64,000 nucleotides of DNA, taken from assembly GCA_963826035.1 (NCBI GenBank), contig CAWGVZ010000015.1:62001-126000 (forward strand), read 5' to 3'. Under the pieces are notes generated by a model. The model did no database searches, was not told the DNA's origin, and saw only the letters and a program-made list of their open reading frames with translations. Positions within the stretch are counted from its first letter, which is position 1. Each line of letters starts with the position of its first letter. Below, piece after piece: positions 47,596 to 57,241 of the stretch. Position numbers and translations under genes: made by a program. The stretch is from Actinophytocola sp963826035 (GTDB taxonomy: Bacteria; Actinomycetota; Actinomycetes; Mycobacteriales; Pseudonocardiaceae).

Positions 47596-48128
47596 GTGAG
47601 CCCTGTCAAGCTGGAGTTGCGCCTACCTGGCCTGTCTATCGGCATCGACGACGTACGGACCGTGTTCAGACGCAGAGCCAAAACAAGCGGCTCATGCCTG
47701 ATCATCAACAGATCCTGCGGTCTTGCCCTTGACACCGCGTTCGGCACAGAACTCGGTGCTGTCCCCCATATGTGGCCACCACACGGACATCAACACCAGC
47801 TGTGGGAAGCTCGGCCAAGCGGCGTCGCGGGCGAAGTGCTCATCATCTCAGTGGCGAACGGACTGGCACTCGACGCGACCACCCCCATGACGGGAGACAT
47901 CAAACCTGTCATGTGGGAAACCAACCGTGAACCTTGGCAACGGTGGCGTTTGGAGGACAGCCCCGACGGCGTCGGGCATTTGATCCGCTCAGCCACAACC
48001 GCCGCTACTTGACGATCAACGAGCACGCCGAACCTCGGTGGCACCCCTGGTTCGAGGACCGCCACGCACAACCTCCGCAGCAGTGGCTCCTCGCGCTACC
48101 ACATGGACGAGCAAGTGTGCCCCGCTGA
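47596..48128 (+). pseudogene. ricin-type beta-trefoil lectin-like protein, frameshifted
   Basis: The GTG at 47596 opens a frame that stops at 48012; the natural continuation HNRRYLTINEHAEPRW lies one frame over and ends at 48128, so a single-base change sits near 47985-47995. The three trefoil repeats each end in a QxW-like motif: HQLWEA, PWQRWRLE and PQQWLLAL. Each starts with a LALD or YLTI turn. Such domains bind carbohydrates and also occur as sensors in conflict proteins. It lies between the STAND and CHAT-STAND genes on the same strand. Confidence 0.62.
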
Positions 48129-48346
48129 CCGACGTCTGGAAACGCCGAGCCGCCAGCCGCTGGGTCGAGCCGGCACAACGTCCTCTTCTGCCAATGAGCG
48201 GCCATCGCGGCTGCGCATCCCGAGGCGGCTCTGACCACCGTTTCTGCCGGGCTGCTCACCGAGTCGCACCACTATGTCGATATCGAGGTCGGCTGAAGGT
48301 CACGGGCCGTTATAGTTGCGACGCGCGCGGCAGATAAAGGGGCGCT

Positions 48347-51300
48347 GTGGTGGCCGATCGGCTTGTGGTTGATCTCGACGCGGCGGGCTGGGCGTCGGTG
48401 TCGGCGTGGCTGGACGGGGAGTCGCCTCGCGTGGTTGGTGCGCCAGTCGCGCTGACCCGGCCACTGGACAGCGGTGAGCTGGCGGACCTGCGCTGGTATC
48501 TGGAGGACTACCTGCGGGTGCCGTTCGGTGTCTACGAGCAGCGAGGCCCGCGGATCGCGGAACGCCTCCCGGAGTGGGGGCAGGCGATGTTCGCCGCGCT
48601 GTTCGGCCAGGGGCCGGGCCGCGACGCCTACCGCGCGGTCCGGACGCGAGACACGGCTGCGGAATTGGTGGTGCGCTCGACAGACCCGTCCTGGCTGAGC
48701 CTGCCCTGGGAACTGCTGCACGACCCGGCCCTGCCCGCACCTCTTGCGCTGGACGGGATGGTCCTGAGCCGCGCACTGTCCACAGGACACATGGACGGGA
48801 CATTCGGGACAGGCGGGCAGCGGCTGCGAGTACTCATGGTGATCTCCCGGCCGGACGGCGACCGGGACGTGGGCTATCAGATGATCGCTCGGCCGCTGCT
48901 GCGTCGGTTGAGCGCGGTGCGCGGTCAGGTTGAGGTGGAGGTCCTGCGCCCGCCAACGCGGGAAGCCCTGACCGAGCGATTGCGGGCCACGGGGGCAGAC
49001 CCGTACCAGATCGTGCACTTCGACGGCCACGGCTCGACGTCCCACCGCGGGGCGAGCCTGGCGTTCGAACGACCGGGCGGTGGGGTGGAGCACGTGCCGG
49101 CCGCCGAGTTCGCGCACGTGCTGACTGAGGCGGGCGTCCCGGTGGTGGTGCTCAACGCCTGCCGCTCCGGCGCGGTGGGCGACCAGGTGGAGGCGACGAT
49201 CGCCGCCCGACTGCTCTCCGGCGGCGCGGACGCGGTTGTCGCGATGGCCTACACCGTGCACGCGGACGCCGCGGCGGAGTTCATGACCGCGTTCTACGAA
49301 CGGCTCTTCGCCGGTGACACCGTTGGTGAAGCAGTTCGCGCGGGCCGAGCGCGGATGGCTGCACGCCCCCAGCGCCGCAGTCCGAAAGGCGCGCAGCCGC
49401 TGGCCGACTGGATCGTTCCGGTCCACTACCGGCGTCGCGAGGTCCGCTTCCCCCACCTTCGGCCCGTTCCGGGCGCGCAGGCGGGGCCGGAACGGGCCGA
49501 GCAGGACGATTTGTGGACCCCGGACGGAGCGTTCGTCGGGCGCGACGGGCTGATCTGCACTCTGGAAACCGTCGCGCGGACAGGGCGGGTGGTCGTGCTG
49601 CACGGCCCCGCGGGCACCGGCAAGACGGCCCTAGCCAAGGCATTCGGCCGCTGGTGGCGCGACACCGACGGCGTCGACCGCCCTGAGTGGGTGCTCTGGC
49701 ACTCGTTCGAACCCGGTGTCGCCACCTTCGGCCTGGACGGCGTGATCTCGACGATCGGGCTGAGCGTGTTCGGCCCGGGTTTCGCCGCGCAGAACCGGGC
49801 GGCCCAGCGCGAACGGGTGCGAAAGCTGTTGGCCGAGAACCGGTTGCTGGTGGTGTGGGACAACTTCGAGTCCGTCGCGTCCCTGCCCGACCCCGCCCGC
49901 GCGACACCGCCGCTGGACGAGGCCGGGCGCACCGAACTGCGGGAGTTCCTGCACGAGGCCGCGACCGGTCACAGCACGATCCTGCTGACCAGCCGCACCC
50001 CGGAAGACTGGCTGGGCGAACTGCGGCGCGTGGCGGTCGGGAGGCTCATCCCGGACGACGCCATCCAGTACGCAGATCACCTGCTGGCGCCGCTTCCGTC
50101 GGCGGCGGCCCGGCGCGCCGACCGCGCCTTCGGTGAGCTGCTGACCTGGCTCGACGGCCACCCGCTGAGCATGCGGCTGATCCTGCCCCACCTGGAGACC
50201 ACCGAGGCCGCAGACCTGCTCGCCGCGCTGCGCGGCGCCGCCACGCTCCCCGAGGACCGGCTGCTGGCAGGCCTCGCCTACTCGATGGCGCATCTCGATC
50301 CTGACGACCAGCGCCTACTGGCCGCCGTGTGCCTGTTCCAGGGCGCCGTCTCCGCCGGGCTACTCGGCATCGTGTTCAGCGACGCCGACGCGCCGCACCG
50401 GTTTCGCCACGTCCCGGGTAACCGATGGGAAGAAGTGCTGCACCGGGCCACCCACGTCGGGTTGCTCACCGCGGCAGGCCACGGCTGGTACGGCATTCAC
50501 CCCGTGTTGCCCGCGTACCTCGCGGGGCAGTGGCGCGCCGAGGAGCCGGACGAGTTCGCCGTCGCCGAACGGGTCCTCGTCGACGCCTTCCTCGCAGTCG
50601 GAGCTCAGATGGGCGAGATGACCCGCAGCGCCGACGCGGCGAAGGCGTACTGGCTCATCGGCGCCTTGCGCCACACGATGGGACGCCTGCTCAGCTATGC
50701 GCTCGACCACGGGCTCTGGCTACCGGCGCTGGCCATCCTCCAGCCGCTGCGGCAGTACTGGGATCGGGCCTGGATGGTCGACGAGTCCCGTGCCTGGGAC
50801 GACCGCGTGCTCCGCGCAGTGGAGTCGGAGGACGGTTTCCCTGGCCCGCTCGACCAGTTCGCGGACAGGCTCTGGCTGTCCGTGGTCAGCGCGGAGGCTC
50901 AGCGGTTGACCCGAGCCCGCCGGCTGGACGACGCCGAGGCGATATGCATGCGAGCCCGGGACAGAATCCTCGCCTATTCGCGGGATCGGGCAAGCCTCGC
51001 CATCCTGTGCCACCGCCTCGGCGAGATCGCGGAGGCTAACGCGAGGTGGGACGACGCCGAGAGGTTGCACCGCGAGTCCCTGGCCTTGGAGCGGGAACTG
51101 GACGACCGCGCGGCGTTCGCCTCGTCCTACCGTGCTCTCGGGGATGTGGCTAAGGCGCGCGGACAGTGGGACGAGGCCCGCGACTGGTACCTCAAGTCTC
51201 GAGACCTCAAGGAACAGCTGGGTGATCGGCGCGGCGTGGCGCTGGCGTGTTCGGCGCTCGGCACCCTGGCAGAGATCCGCCAGCAATGGACCGAAGCACA

Positions 51301-52102
51301 GGGCTGGCACCGCACGGTCCGGGACATTTCGGAGGAACTCGGCGACGAAGACGGCTACGGCCGCGCTGTGCACCAGCTCGGCTCAGTGGCGCAGCGACTC
51401 GGACAATTTGACGCCGCCGAGGAGTGGTACCACATGTCCCTCGAGGTCGCGGAGCGGATGGACGACCCGCTCGCCAGGGCCGCCACCTACATCGAACTCG
51501 GCAGGCTCGCGCTGCACCGCGACCGAGTGGACGAAGCGGAGCAGTGGGTCCACCAGCACCGCGCGATCGTCGAGTCGCTGGACGACCGCCGCCAAATGGC
51601 CGTGTCGTACCAGATGCTCGGCGGCGTCGCGCTCAAACGCGAGCACGGCGATGATGCGGAGCGGTGGCTGCGCGAGGCGATCGCGGCATTCAAGGCCGTC
51701 GGTGACCAGCACAACGTCGCCGATTCCTACCATGCGCTCAGCGAGGTGTGGAAGCAGCGCGGGCAGCGGGAGGAGGCCGAGCACTGGCTGCACGAGGCGC
51801 TCGCCGTCGAAGAGCGGCTGGGCGACCGGATGGCGGTGGCGGCGTCCTATGGGGAGTTGGGCAGGCTCGCCGCGGACTTCGGCGACGAGGACGTCGCACT
51901 GGACTGGACGTTCCAGAGCCTGGACCTCGTCGAACCGCCGTCGAGGATCATCGTGTCGCACTACGTGCTGGCTCACTTCGTCGGCCGGCTGGGGTTGGCC
52001 GAGGTGGAACGACGGTGGGTTCGCGCGACCGGCGTACCGCTGCCCGCGGCTATCCGGACATTCATCGAGGGACACGAACCGAGGAGGACCGATGACAACT
52101 GA
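48347..52102 (+). CDS. CHAT protease - STAND NTPase - TPR protein
   Basis: 1251 residues, intact, from the GTG at 48347 after AAGGGG. The CHAT domain (about 60-365) has His in IVHFDGHGS (about 227) and Cys in VVVLNACRSG (about 272). The STAND/NB-ARC domain (about 390-740) has Walker A HGPAGTGKTALAKAF and Walker B LLVVWDNFES. At least eight TPR units (about 850-1200) follow, such as EEWYHMSLEVAERMDDPLAR. The layout matches proteins in which ligand binding by the repeats triggers NTPase oligomerisation and protease activity. The stop overlaps the next start, so the small membrane protein is its partner. Confidence 0.93.
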   Translation: MVADRLVVDLDAAGWASVSAWLDGESPRVVGAPVALTRPLDSGELADLRWYLEDYLRVPFGVYEQRGPRIAERLPEWGQAMFAALFGQGPGRDAYRAVRTRDTAAELVVRSTDPSWLSLPWELLHDPALPAPLALDGMVLSRALSTGHMDGTFGTGGQRLRVLMVISRPDGDRDVGYQMIARPLLRRLSAVRGQVEVEVLRPPTREALTERLRATGADPYQIVHFDGHGSTSHRGASLAFERPGGGVEHVPAAEFAHVLTEAGVPVVVLNACRSGAVGDQVEATIAARLLSGGADAVVAMAYTVHADAAAEFMTAFYERLFAGDTVGEAVRAGRARMAARPQRRSPKGAQPLADWIVPVHYRRREVRFPHLRPVPGAQAGPERAEQDDLWTPDGAFVGRDGLICTLETVARTGRVVVLHGPAGTGKTALAKAFGRWWRDTDGVDRPEWVLWHSFEPGVATFGLDGVISTIGLSVFGPGFAAQNRAAQRERVRKLLAENRLLVVWDNFESVASLPDPARATPPLDEAGRTELREFLHEAATGHSTILLTSRTPEDWLGELRRVAVGRLIPDDAIQYADHLLAPLPSAAARRADRAFGELLTWLDGHPLSMRLILPHLETTEAADLLAALRGAATLPEDRLLAGLAYSMAHLDPDDQRLLAAVCLFQGAVSAGLLGIVFSDADAPHRFRHVPGNRWEEVLHRATHVGLLTAAGHGWYGIHPVLPAYLAGQWRAEEPDEFAVAERVLVDAFLAVGAQMGEMTRSADAAKAYWLIGALRHTMGRLLSYALDHGLWLPALAILQPLRQYWDRAWMVDESRAWDDRVLRAVESEDGFPGPLDQFADRLWLSVVSAEAQRLTRARRLDDAEAICMRARDRILAYSRDRASLAILCHRLGEIAEANARWDDAERLHRESLALERELDDRAAFASSYRALGDVAKARGQWDEARDWYLKSRDLKEQLGDRRGVALACSALGTLAEIRQQWTEAQGWHRTVRDISEELGDEDGYGRAVHQLGSVAQRLGQFDAAEEWYHMSLEVAERMDDPLARAATYIELGRLALHRDRVDEAEQWVHQHRAIVESLDDRRQMAVSYQMLGGVALKREHGDDAERWLREAIAAFKAVGDQHNVADSYHALSEVWKQRGQREEAEHWLHEALAVEERLGDRMAVAASYGELGRLAADFGDEDVALDWTFQSLDLVEPPSRIIVSHYVLAHFVGRLGLAEVERRWVRATGVPLPAAIRTFIEGHEPRRTDDN

Positions 52103-52433
52103 CCCCATCGGCAGGATCGCGCGGGCGGCGGCCAGACGGCTCGCCGAGACACACGGCGCGGCACTGGAACCGCAGGTCGAAGCCGCGCTCTACGCCCGCG
52201 CACGCGACCAACGACCGACCCAGTACCTCGACCCGTTGGCCCTGGGCTCGTTGATCGTCAGCGTGGCCACCCTGGCCTGGACGGTGATCACCGACTGGCC
52301 CCCCAGGACGCCCCACCCCACGCGGAAGGACGTTGCGCATCGGGTCAAGGACAAACGCGGCATCAATGACCCCTCCGCTGACGAGGTCATCGATGTCGTG
52401 GTGGACGAGACCTTCAAGGACCCCGAGGAGTAG
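52092..52433 (+). CDS. small membrane protein coupled to the CHAT-STAND gene
   Basis: 113 residues; the ATG at 52092 overlaps the CHAT-STAND stop by 11 bases, implying translational coupling. One membrane helix, LDPLALGSLIVSVATLAWTV (about 47-66), is followed by a charged cytoplasmic-type tail (DPSADEVIDVVVDETFKD). Likely a substrate, membrane effector or anchor of the neighbouring protease; this is inferred from coupling only. Intact, with normal composition. Confidence 0.78.
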   Translation: MTTDPIGRIARAAARRLAETHGAALEPQVEAALYARARDQRPTQYLDPLALGSLIVSVATLAWTVITDWPPRTPHPTRKDVAHRVKDKRGINDPSADEVIDVVVDETFKDPEE

Positions 52434-52553
52434 ACGCGACTCAGTCGAGCTCGGCGGTGGTCTCCACCTCAACCACAGGCCAGGTACGCCGAGGGCGAAG
52501 AACAAGTTCGACTCGCACGCAGCGCACCGCGAGGTAGCTAGGGAGACCCGGAA

Positions 52554-52724
52554 TTGTCCCGCATCGTTCACAAGAACCCAGCCGACTCCGTTGCGGAGAC
52601 CTACTACTGCGCGAGCACGTTCTACGACCCCCACACTCGTGAGATCTATCCGGCGTTCGAGGTGTCGCTCGAGTTCCCACCCGGCACCTACTGCCGACGC
52701 GCGTGGAAGGACGACGAACCATGA
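52554..52724 (+). CDS. 56-aa protein downstream of the CHAT module
   Basis: The TTG at 52554 follows GGGAG. The sequence reads as a genuine small domain (AETYYCASTFYDPHTREIYP, ending YCRRAWKDDEP). TGA at 52722-52724 overlaps a short ATG frame that soon stops. It is too small for standard ORF lists. It could be a third member of the protease operon; function unknown. Confidence 0.5.
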   Translation: MSRIVHKNPADSVAETYYCASTFYDPHTREIYPAFEVSLEFPPGTYCRRAWKDDEP

Positions 52725-52776
52725 CCGACCCCAAGGGCGGCAGGTCAAGATCGTGATTGCGCTGGGGTTGCCCTCG

Positions 52777-53967
52777 CTAGGCGAGCGAACTGCGGCTGGC
52801 CCACCAGTTCAAGATTGTCCCGCGCGCAAGATGAGCGAAGGTGTGTAGACGTATGGGGGTGTCCTCTATCGACCAGGTGGTATTGCCCGAGGTGGAACTG
52901 AGGCCCAACGGCTTCTCCTCTGGTATTTCATCGATCATGAGCGGAGGCGTGCATAGGTCGGCTGGGAACGGTGTGCCGTTGTGGAGTAGCGCGGATCGGT
53001 GCTTGTAGATCGCTTTCACGATCGGGCGAAGATCGTTCCAGTCAACCTGCGGCGTGGCGTTCTTGCCGTTAGGAGGGCGCGGGTAGGGCGGGGCTGGTTT
53101 GTACTCCTCGATGAAGTCTTCGAAGCGTCGCGATGCGCCAATGAATCGAACGAAATGCGGCGAGATCGCCGTGAGCAGTTGGTCTCCTCCGAAGGACTCT
53201 CGGATAAGCTGTGCCGGCACTGGGAAGTGCTCGGCGAAGAGCGTGGCAGGATCGGCAGCAGTTGCTCGCCACTGAGAAGCGACCGTTTCCACTGCCGACA
53301 CGAGTTGCAGCCACGCCTGTTCCGGATCGTTGTCAGCTACCCACAATGCGGTGGCGTAGTGGCGTGCGGCGCGAACCAGCGTAGTGGCGTCCTGCGCGCC
53401 GATATCCGGGTATTGGGCCAGAACCTTGGTGATGAGGGGAACGTGAAAGCGTGCTCCCACGAGATCGGGCATCATGGGAAGTCGGTAGGCGGGATCGAGG
53501 GCAACTGGTGTGGTGTGCTCAGCGTACATCGGGCGCCCTACGAGATCATCGGCCGAGAACGTGCGGACATTTCCGCCAGAACGAGCACGGCATCCGATGA
53601 TCAAGCCTACCAAACAGGCGATCTCGGCGTCGACACTCAACGCGAGCCATCGACTGCCTTCCTTCTTGATCTTTGTTTTGCTGCGTTCGGGAGGCAGGCC
53701 CGGGTCGTGCCACTGTGCCCGTAGGACGAGGCGAGGTGCCAGTACGCTACGCAAAGGCTCGGCCACGGTGGCGAACAGTTGGAAAGGTCCGAGGTCCTCG
53801 ATGACTTCACCAACGAGATAACTATCGGTGTAGATCAGCGACTCCGAGCCGCCGTCGCCGGGTGCGCCTGTGAGGGCAGCTCGCCAGATTCGCCAACCCG
53901 GCGGGCCGTCGTCGATTCGCAGGCTCGCAGGTTCGTCAACGGGGTGTTCGTTTCGTGGTAGCTGCAC
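52777..53967 (-). CDS. HEPN-domain protein (candidate RNase effector)
   Basis: 396 residues from the GTG at 53967. The N-terminal 200 residues are mixed and unassigned (WLALSVDAEIACLVGLIIGC). The C-terminal domain is helical: AARHYATALWVADNDPEQAW, LQLVSAVETVASQW, then AIYKHRSALLHNG with the HEPN Rx4H motif (R near 324, H near 329). Many abortive-infection and toxin RNases use this fold. It stands alone, convergent with the CHAT operon. Confidence 0.75.
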   Translation of the reverse strand: MQLPRNEHPVDEPASLRIDDGPPGWRIWRAALTGAPGDGGSESLIYTDSYLVGEVIEDLGPFQLFATVAEPLRSVLAPRLVLRAQWHDPGLPPERSKTKIKKEGSRWLALSVDAEIACLVGLIIGCRARSGGNVRTFSADDLVGRPMYAEHTTPVALDPAYRLPMMPDLVGARFHVPLITKVLAQYPDIGAQDATTLVRAARHYATALWVADNDPEQAWLQLVSAVETVASQWRATAADPATLFAEHFPVPAQLIRESFGGDQLLTAISPHFVRFIGASRRFEDFIEEYKPAPPYPRPPNGKNATPQVDWNDLRPIVKAIYKHRSALLHNGTPFPADLCTPPLMIDEIPEEKPLGLSSTSGNTTWSIEDTPIRLHTFAHLARGTILNWWASRSSLA

Positions 53968-54202
53968 TGATCAACTCCGAAGCATCTGCTGGCTGATGAA
54001 GTGTGTAAGGTGTCGTGGCGTTATGCTGTCGCCACCGAGTGGGTGCGGCAAATGTGCGATGACGCACTGCACCTCGACGGGTATGAACCCGATCCTGCTC
54101 ACCCTCGGTACCAGCTGAACTAGACTCAACCACAGGTAAGCTCCCGGCGGGAGCTCACCTGTGGAGCTGTCCCGGCGGCTGACCTTGCTGCTCAGCACAG
54201 TG

Positions 54203-55588
54203 TCATCGGCGTGAGCGGCGAGGCCGCTGTGGTCGTGTTTTGGGCTTGAGTTCGACACCGTCGATGGCCGAGCGCAACGCGGGTAGGCACTGCTCCCTGG
54301 TGATTCCCGCGTCTGAGATGCCCGTGCCGAAGCCTTGAAGTTGCCAGTGCAAGGTGGATTCCGGTGTTTGCTCGTCGGGGTCAGCCGTCTCGACGCCTGG
54401 GCCTCCTACACGCACATGTCGGGCGAGGCCTGGTACATCCAGCTCGACCGCGAGGTTGCGCAGGAACAGCGCGGCTGTTGTGGGGTCGTAACGGTGCAAG
54501 CGCTCCTCGTCCAGGACGAGGCCCACTAAACCGCGGTCGCGTTCGGTGAGGAACAATCGGAAGATTGCCGGTACTTTGGCCGCGATCCAGTTGAACTCAC
54601 GGGTTTCGAGTTCCGCGTGGGGGAGCATCGTGTCGAAGAGTTCTCGAAGTTCCCAGTTGAGCCCGAAGTTGTAGCGGTGGAACAACGCGAAGATTTCACC
54701 CGGATTCCCCAGGGCCGTACCCTCAAGGCGCTGCTCCCACACCGTGCCACTCGCGAGCCATACGTCGCGAACCGCGTCGAGGAACTCCTTATCTGCGTCC
54801 CGGTTCCGGTTGACCGCCCGATGACGTTCCTCCTCGGCCCGGTCCGCGGTGACGTTTCGCGGCAGCTCTCCACTCGCGACATGACTCAGCCAGTACGGAA
54901 GAACCTTGTCGTTTGCGAAGAGGCGAATTCCGCCCGTCGCGCTGATACCGCGCTGTTCGCACTCGTCCTCGGCGACGCTCAAGAACGACGCGTAGCGAGG
55001 CTGGTGTTGGCGTGGTGTGCGGCCGTTCTCTATCCAGAGCGCGGCCAGCATGACCGGAAGGCGATCTTCCAGGTCGTACTGTATCTCCGAGGCGATGTTC
55101 TTCCGCCGTGTCAGGCACCGGCTCCAATGTGGCGCCAGCGGTTCAGCTTCGAGGACACACTTGAGGTTCTTCCCGTGTATCGATTCGTCAAGGACCTTGA
55201 GTTTGAGATCCCCTTTGCGTCGTGCGGCGGCCGCATCGCACGTGATCGCGTCGAACTTGACCAAGGTGTCGACTGCCTGTCGGTATTGCCCCAGTGCACC
55301 GGCTGGGTCACAGTGCAGTCGATCCGGCAGACGGATATCCGTCATGGTCCCGGCGTCGGGCTGTGAATGGGTTTGTCCTCGGGCTCGGCTGCGTAGCTGA
55401 CGGCAGTCCGGGTCACCGTGCCAAACCTCGCCGGTCTTGCTTGCCCATACCTCGACGTCCGCGCCCGCCCACGGTCCAAGCGGAAGATCAGCGACCGCCA
55501 GCCGATCGTCCGGCTGCCCGCCCCCTTCGAGCACCGTCAGCATGCAGTCCCTCCATACCGGATCAGCCGGTCCATCGCCATCCAGCAT
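54203..55588 (-). CDS. 461-aa protein of unknown function, second gene of a pair
   Basis: The ATG at 55588 lies just after the stop of the upstream gene at 55593; a GTG at 55642 inside that gene is less likely. The N-terminus has a zinc-like Cys pattern only weakly. The middle is helical and charged (NRNRDADKEFLDAVRDVWLA), followed by GEIFALFHRYNFGLNWELRE and LFLTERDRGLVGLVLDEERL. The tail is basic (KPKTRPQRPRRSRR). No known motif was recognised. Tight coupling to the 342-aa gene suggests a joint function. Confidence 0.65.
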   Translation of the reverse strand: MLDGDGPADPVWRDCMLTVLEGGGQPDDRLAVADLPLGPWAGADVEVWASKTGEVWHGDPDCRQLRSRARGQTHSQPDAGTMTDIRLPDRLHCDPAGALGQYRQAVDTLVKFDAITCDAAAARRKGDLKLKVLDESIHGKNLKCVLEAEPLAPHWSRCLTRRKNIASEIQYDLEDRLPVMLAALWIENGRTPRQHQPRYASFLSVAEDECEQRGISATGGIRLFANDKVLPYWLSHVASGELPRNVTADRAEEERHRAVNRNRDADKEFLDAVRDVWLASGTVWEQRLEGTALGNPGEIFALFHRYNFGLNWELRELFDTMLPHAELETREFNWIAAKVPAIFRLFLTERDRGLVGLVLDEERLHRYDPTTAALFLRNLAVELDVPGLARHVRVGGPGVETADPDEQTPESTLHWQLQGFGTGISDAGITREQCLPALRSAIDGVELKPKTRPQRPRRSRR

Positions 55589-55592
55589 TCCG

Positions 55593-56621
55593 TCAGTCTT
55601 CGTCAGTGTGTGGGTCGTAGCGGCGGAGCCAGGAAGCGTCACCGTCGCCGTGGTCGGCGGCCAGGCCCGTGACGAGCCACAGCATGGCCGGGAGGAAGTC
55701 AGGGCCGAGTTCGTCAGCGAGTTGGTTGACCGTGAGGTCCGGGGCAGTGCGGGCGCCGAGGATGCCGGCAGCGCGGTGAGCGAGCGCTGCGATCGGCTTG
55801 CCGAGATGGGTGGTGACCCAGCTCAGCACTGTGTCCGCGAGGTCTGAGGTGTCGAACTCCTCTCGCGCTCCAGAGATCCATGCGGCGAGGATGGTGAACG
55901 CGATCGAGACACCGGGAGCACCGTCGTCCTCGTCGTGGTCGTCGGCATCGACGATCTCGACGTCAGCTTTGTATACCTGCGCGGCCAGGAGGCGTGCCGG
56001 TTCCGGGGACCGCTGCAACAGCGTTTGCTGTATGACGGCTTCCAACTGTTCTGCGAGAAGCTCGAACATATCGCTGATGTCTACATCGTCATCATCGATG
56101 TAGTCTTCATCTTCTTGATATTTCTCCACCGCATCTGCCCATGCCTGGACGTCCGCTGCGGAGAAAAGGTGCCGGTTCTCGTCAGTGACGATGTATCCGA
56201 GTGCGCGCCAAGCTTTCAGGTATGCGGGGTCGATCCCGAGCTGATCAGCGTCGATGATCATCTCGTCGAGGGCTTCGTGCCAGACATCGACGGATAGCGG
56301 CGTTGGCTCATCCCCATCGGGATCGAAGAAGAGCGGCTCGTTAGGACCGGGATCGCGGCCGAATTTGGCATGGAAGGCAGCCAAGCGATTCTCGAGCATC
56401 CGGCTGAGGCCTGCCCCGGTCGGCGTTTCTGGATCCCAGCGTATCTTCCGCCCTCCGGGGAAAGCCTCCTGCTGGACGAAGCGCGGATCACCAGCGCGTT
56501 CGGCCACCAGCTGGGCATGGCGCTCCTGGGCAGTCTCCTCGTCAGCCAGACGTCGGCGGCGAGACTTCACTTTGGCCGCCCGCCGCTGCCCCGATCCTCG
56601 CCGACCGTTGGAACTGCCCAC
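55593..56621 (-). CDS. 342-aa protein of unknown function, first gene of a pair
   Basis: The GTG at 56621 is preceded by AGAAGGGAAG. A very basic N-terminus (GRRGSGQRRAAKVKSRRRRL) contrasts with an acidic middle (YQEDEDYIDDDDVDISDMFE) and a helical C-terminus (PIAALAHRAAGILGARTAPD). The basic front could bind nucleic acid. It resembles SEC-C-adjacent or UPF-like polypeptides in style, but no motif supports a family. It overlaps or abuts the 461-aa gene. Confidence 0.62.
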   Translation of the reverse strand: MGSSNGRRGSGQRRAAKVKSRRRRLADEETAQERHAQLVAERAGDPRFVQQEAFPGGRKIRWDPETPTGAGLSRMLENRLAAFHAKFGRDPGPNEPLFFDPDGDEPTPLSVDVWHEALDEMIIDADQLGIDPAYLKAWRALGYIVTDENRHLFSAADVQAWADAVEKYQEDEDYIDDDDVDISDMFELLAEQLEAVIQQTLLQRSPEPARLLAAQVYKADVEIVDADDHDEDDGAPGVSIAFTILAAWISGAREEFDTSDLADTVLSWVTTHLGKPIAALAHRAAGILGARTAPDLTVNQLADELGPDFLPAMLWLVTGLAADHGDGDASWLRRYDPHTDED

Positions 56622-57241
56622 TTGGTCTTCCCTTCTGATGCGAGCTTCAGCACGTCAAATCCACTATCGCCGTGAGCGCCGAACTTGTTTCGACAGCGGA
56701 CACCCTTGAAGTTCCATCAATGATGCGCGTGCTGACCTGGTGCCGCTACCCGTGCTGTGCCGGTTCGCAACCCTCTACATGAGCCGACTCGGGATCGTCA
56801 CGCAGAGGCGTGTTCTGAGTACCAAGCGTGTTGGTCGGACTCTCTCCGGCTGCTTGGAAGCGATCGTGCCCACCTCGCCTACAGCGGGCCTTCTGGGAGA
56901 CGAGCAGGCCCCAGGACCGATGCGTGGGAGACCTGCTGCGTGCCCGTCAAATCGGTACGTTCTGTCCTCGGTGCTCTTAGCCTGTCCGGCTGGTCTTGAG
57001 TAGAAGGCGACGTTGTGACCGTGAGGAAGCTGGACAAACTGCGGCAGCCGGACGACCGGACCTTGGGGTTACACGCCGTGGTCTCGGCCCCAACATGCGG
57101 CCAGAGGATGCTGCCGAGTTCCAGCAGCGTGTGGTGTACGAGTTCGACCTGGCGCCGGCGGTCGCCGACGGCACTCGGCGTCGCTTCGAGGATCTACGGA
57201 CGGTCTTCGCCCGCGGTGTGCTCAGGGGAACGATGTGAGGT
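56622..57241. other. intergenic stretch with a gene remnant
   Basis: At about 57008-57238 a start-like segment (TVRKLDKLRQPDDRTLG) and, one frame over, a believable continuation (MRPEDAAEFQQRVVYEFDLA, then GTRRRFEDLRTVFARGVL) end at 57238. This looks like the front of a gene now truncated and frameshifted. The rest of the region holds no recognised gene; the promoter of the LuxR-type gene must lie here. Confidence 0.4.

Noticed and set aside
52721..52756. 11-codon ORF starting ATGACCGACCCC
   Set aside because: It overlaps the 56-aa gene stop in a coupled manner but ends at once; it may be the front of a lost gene and cannot be supported as a product.
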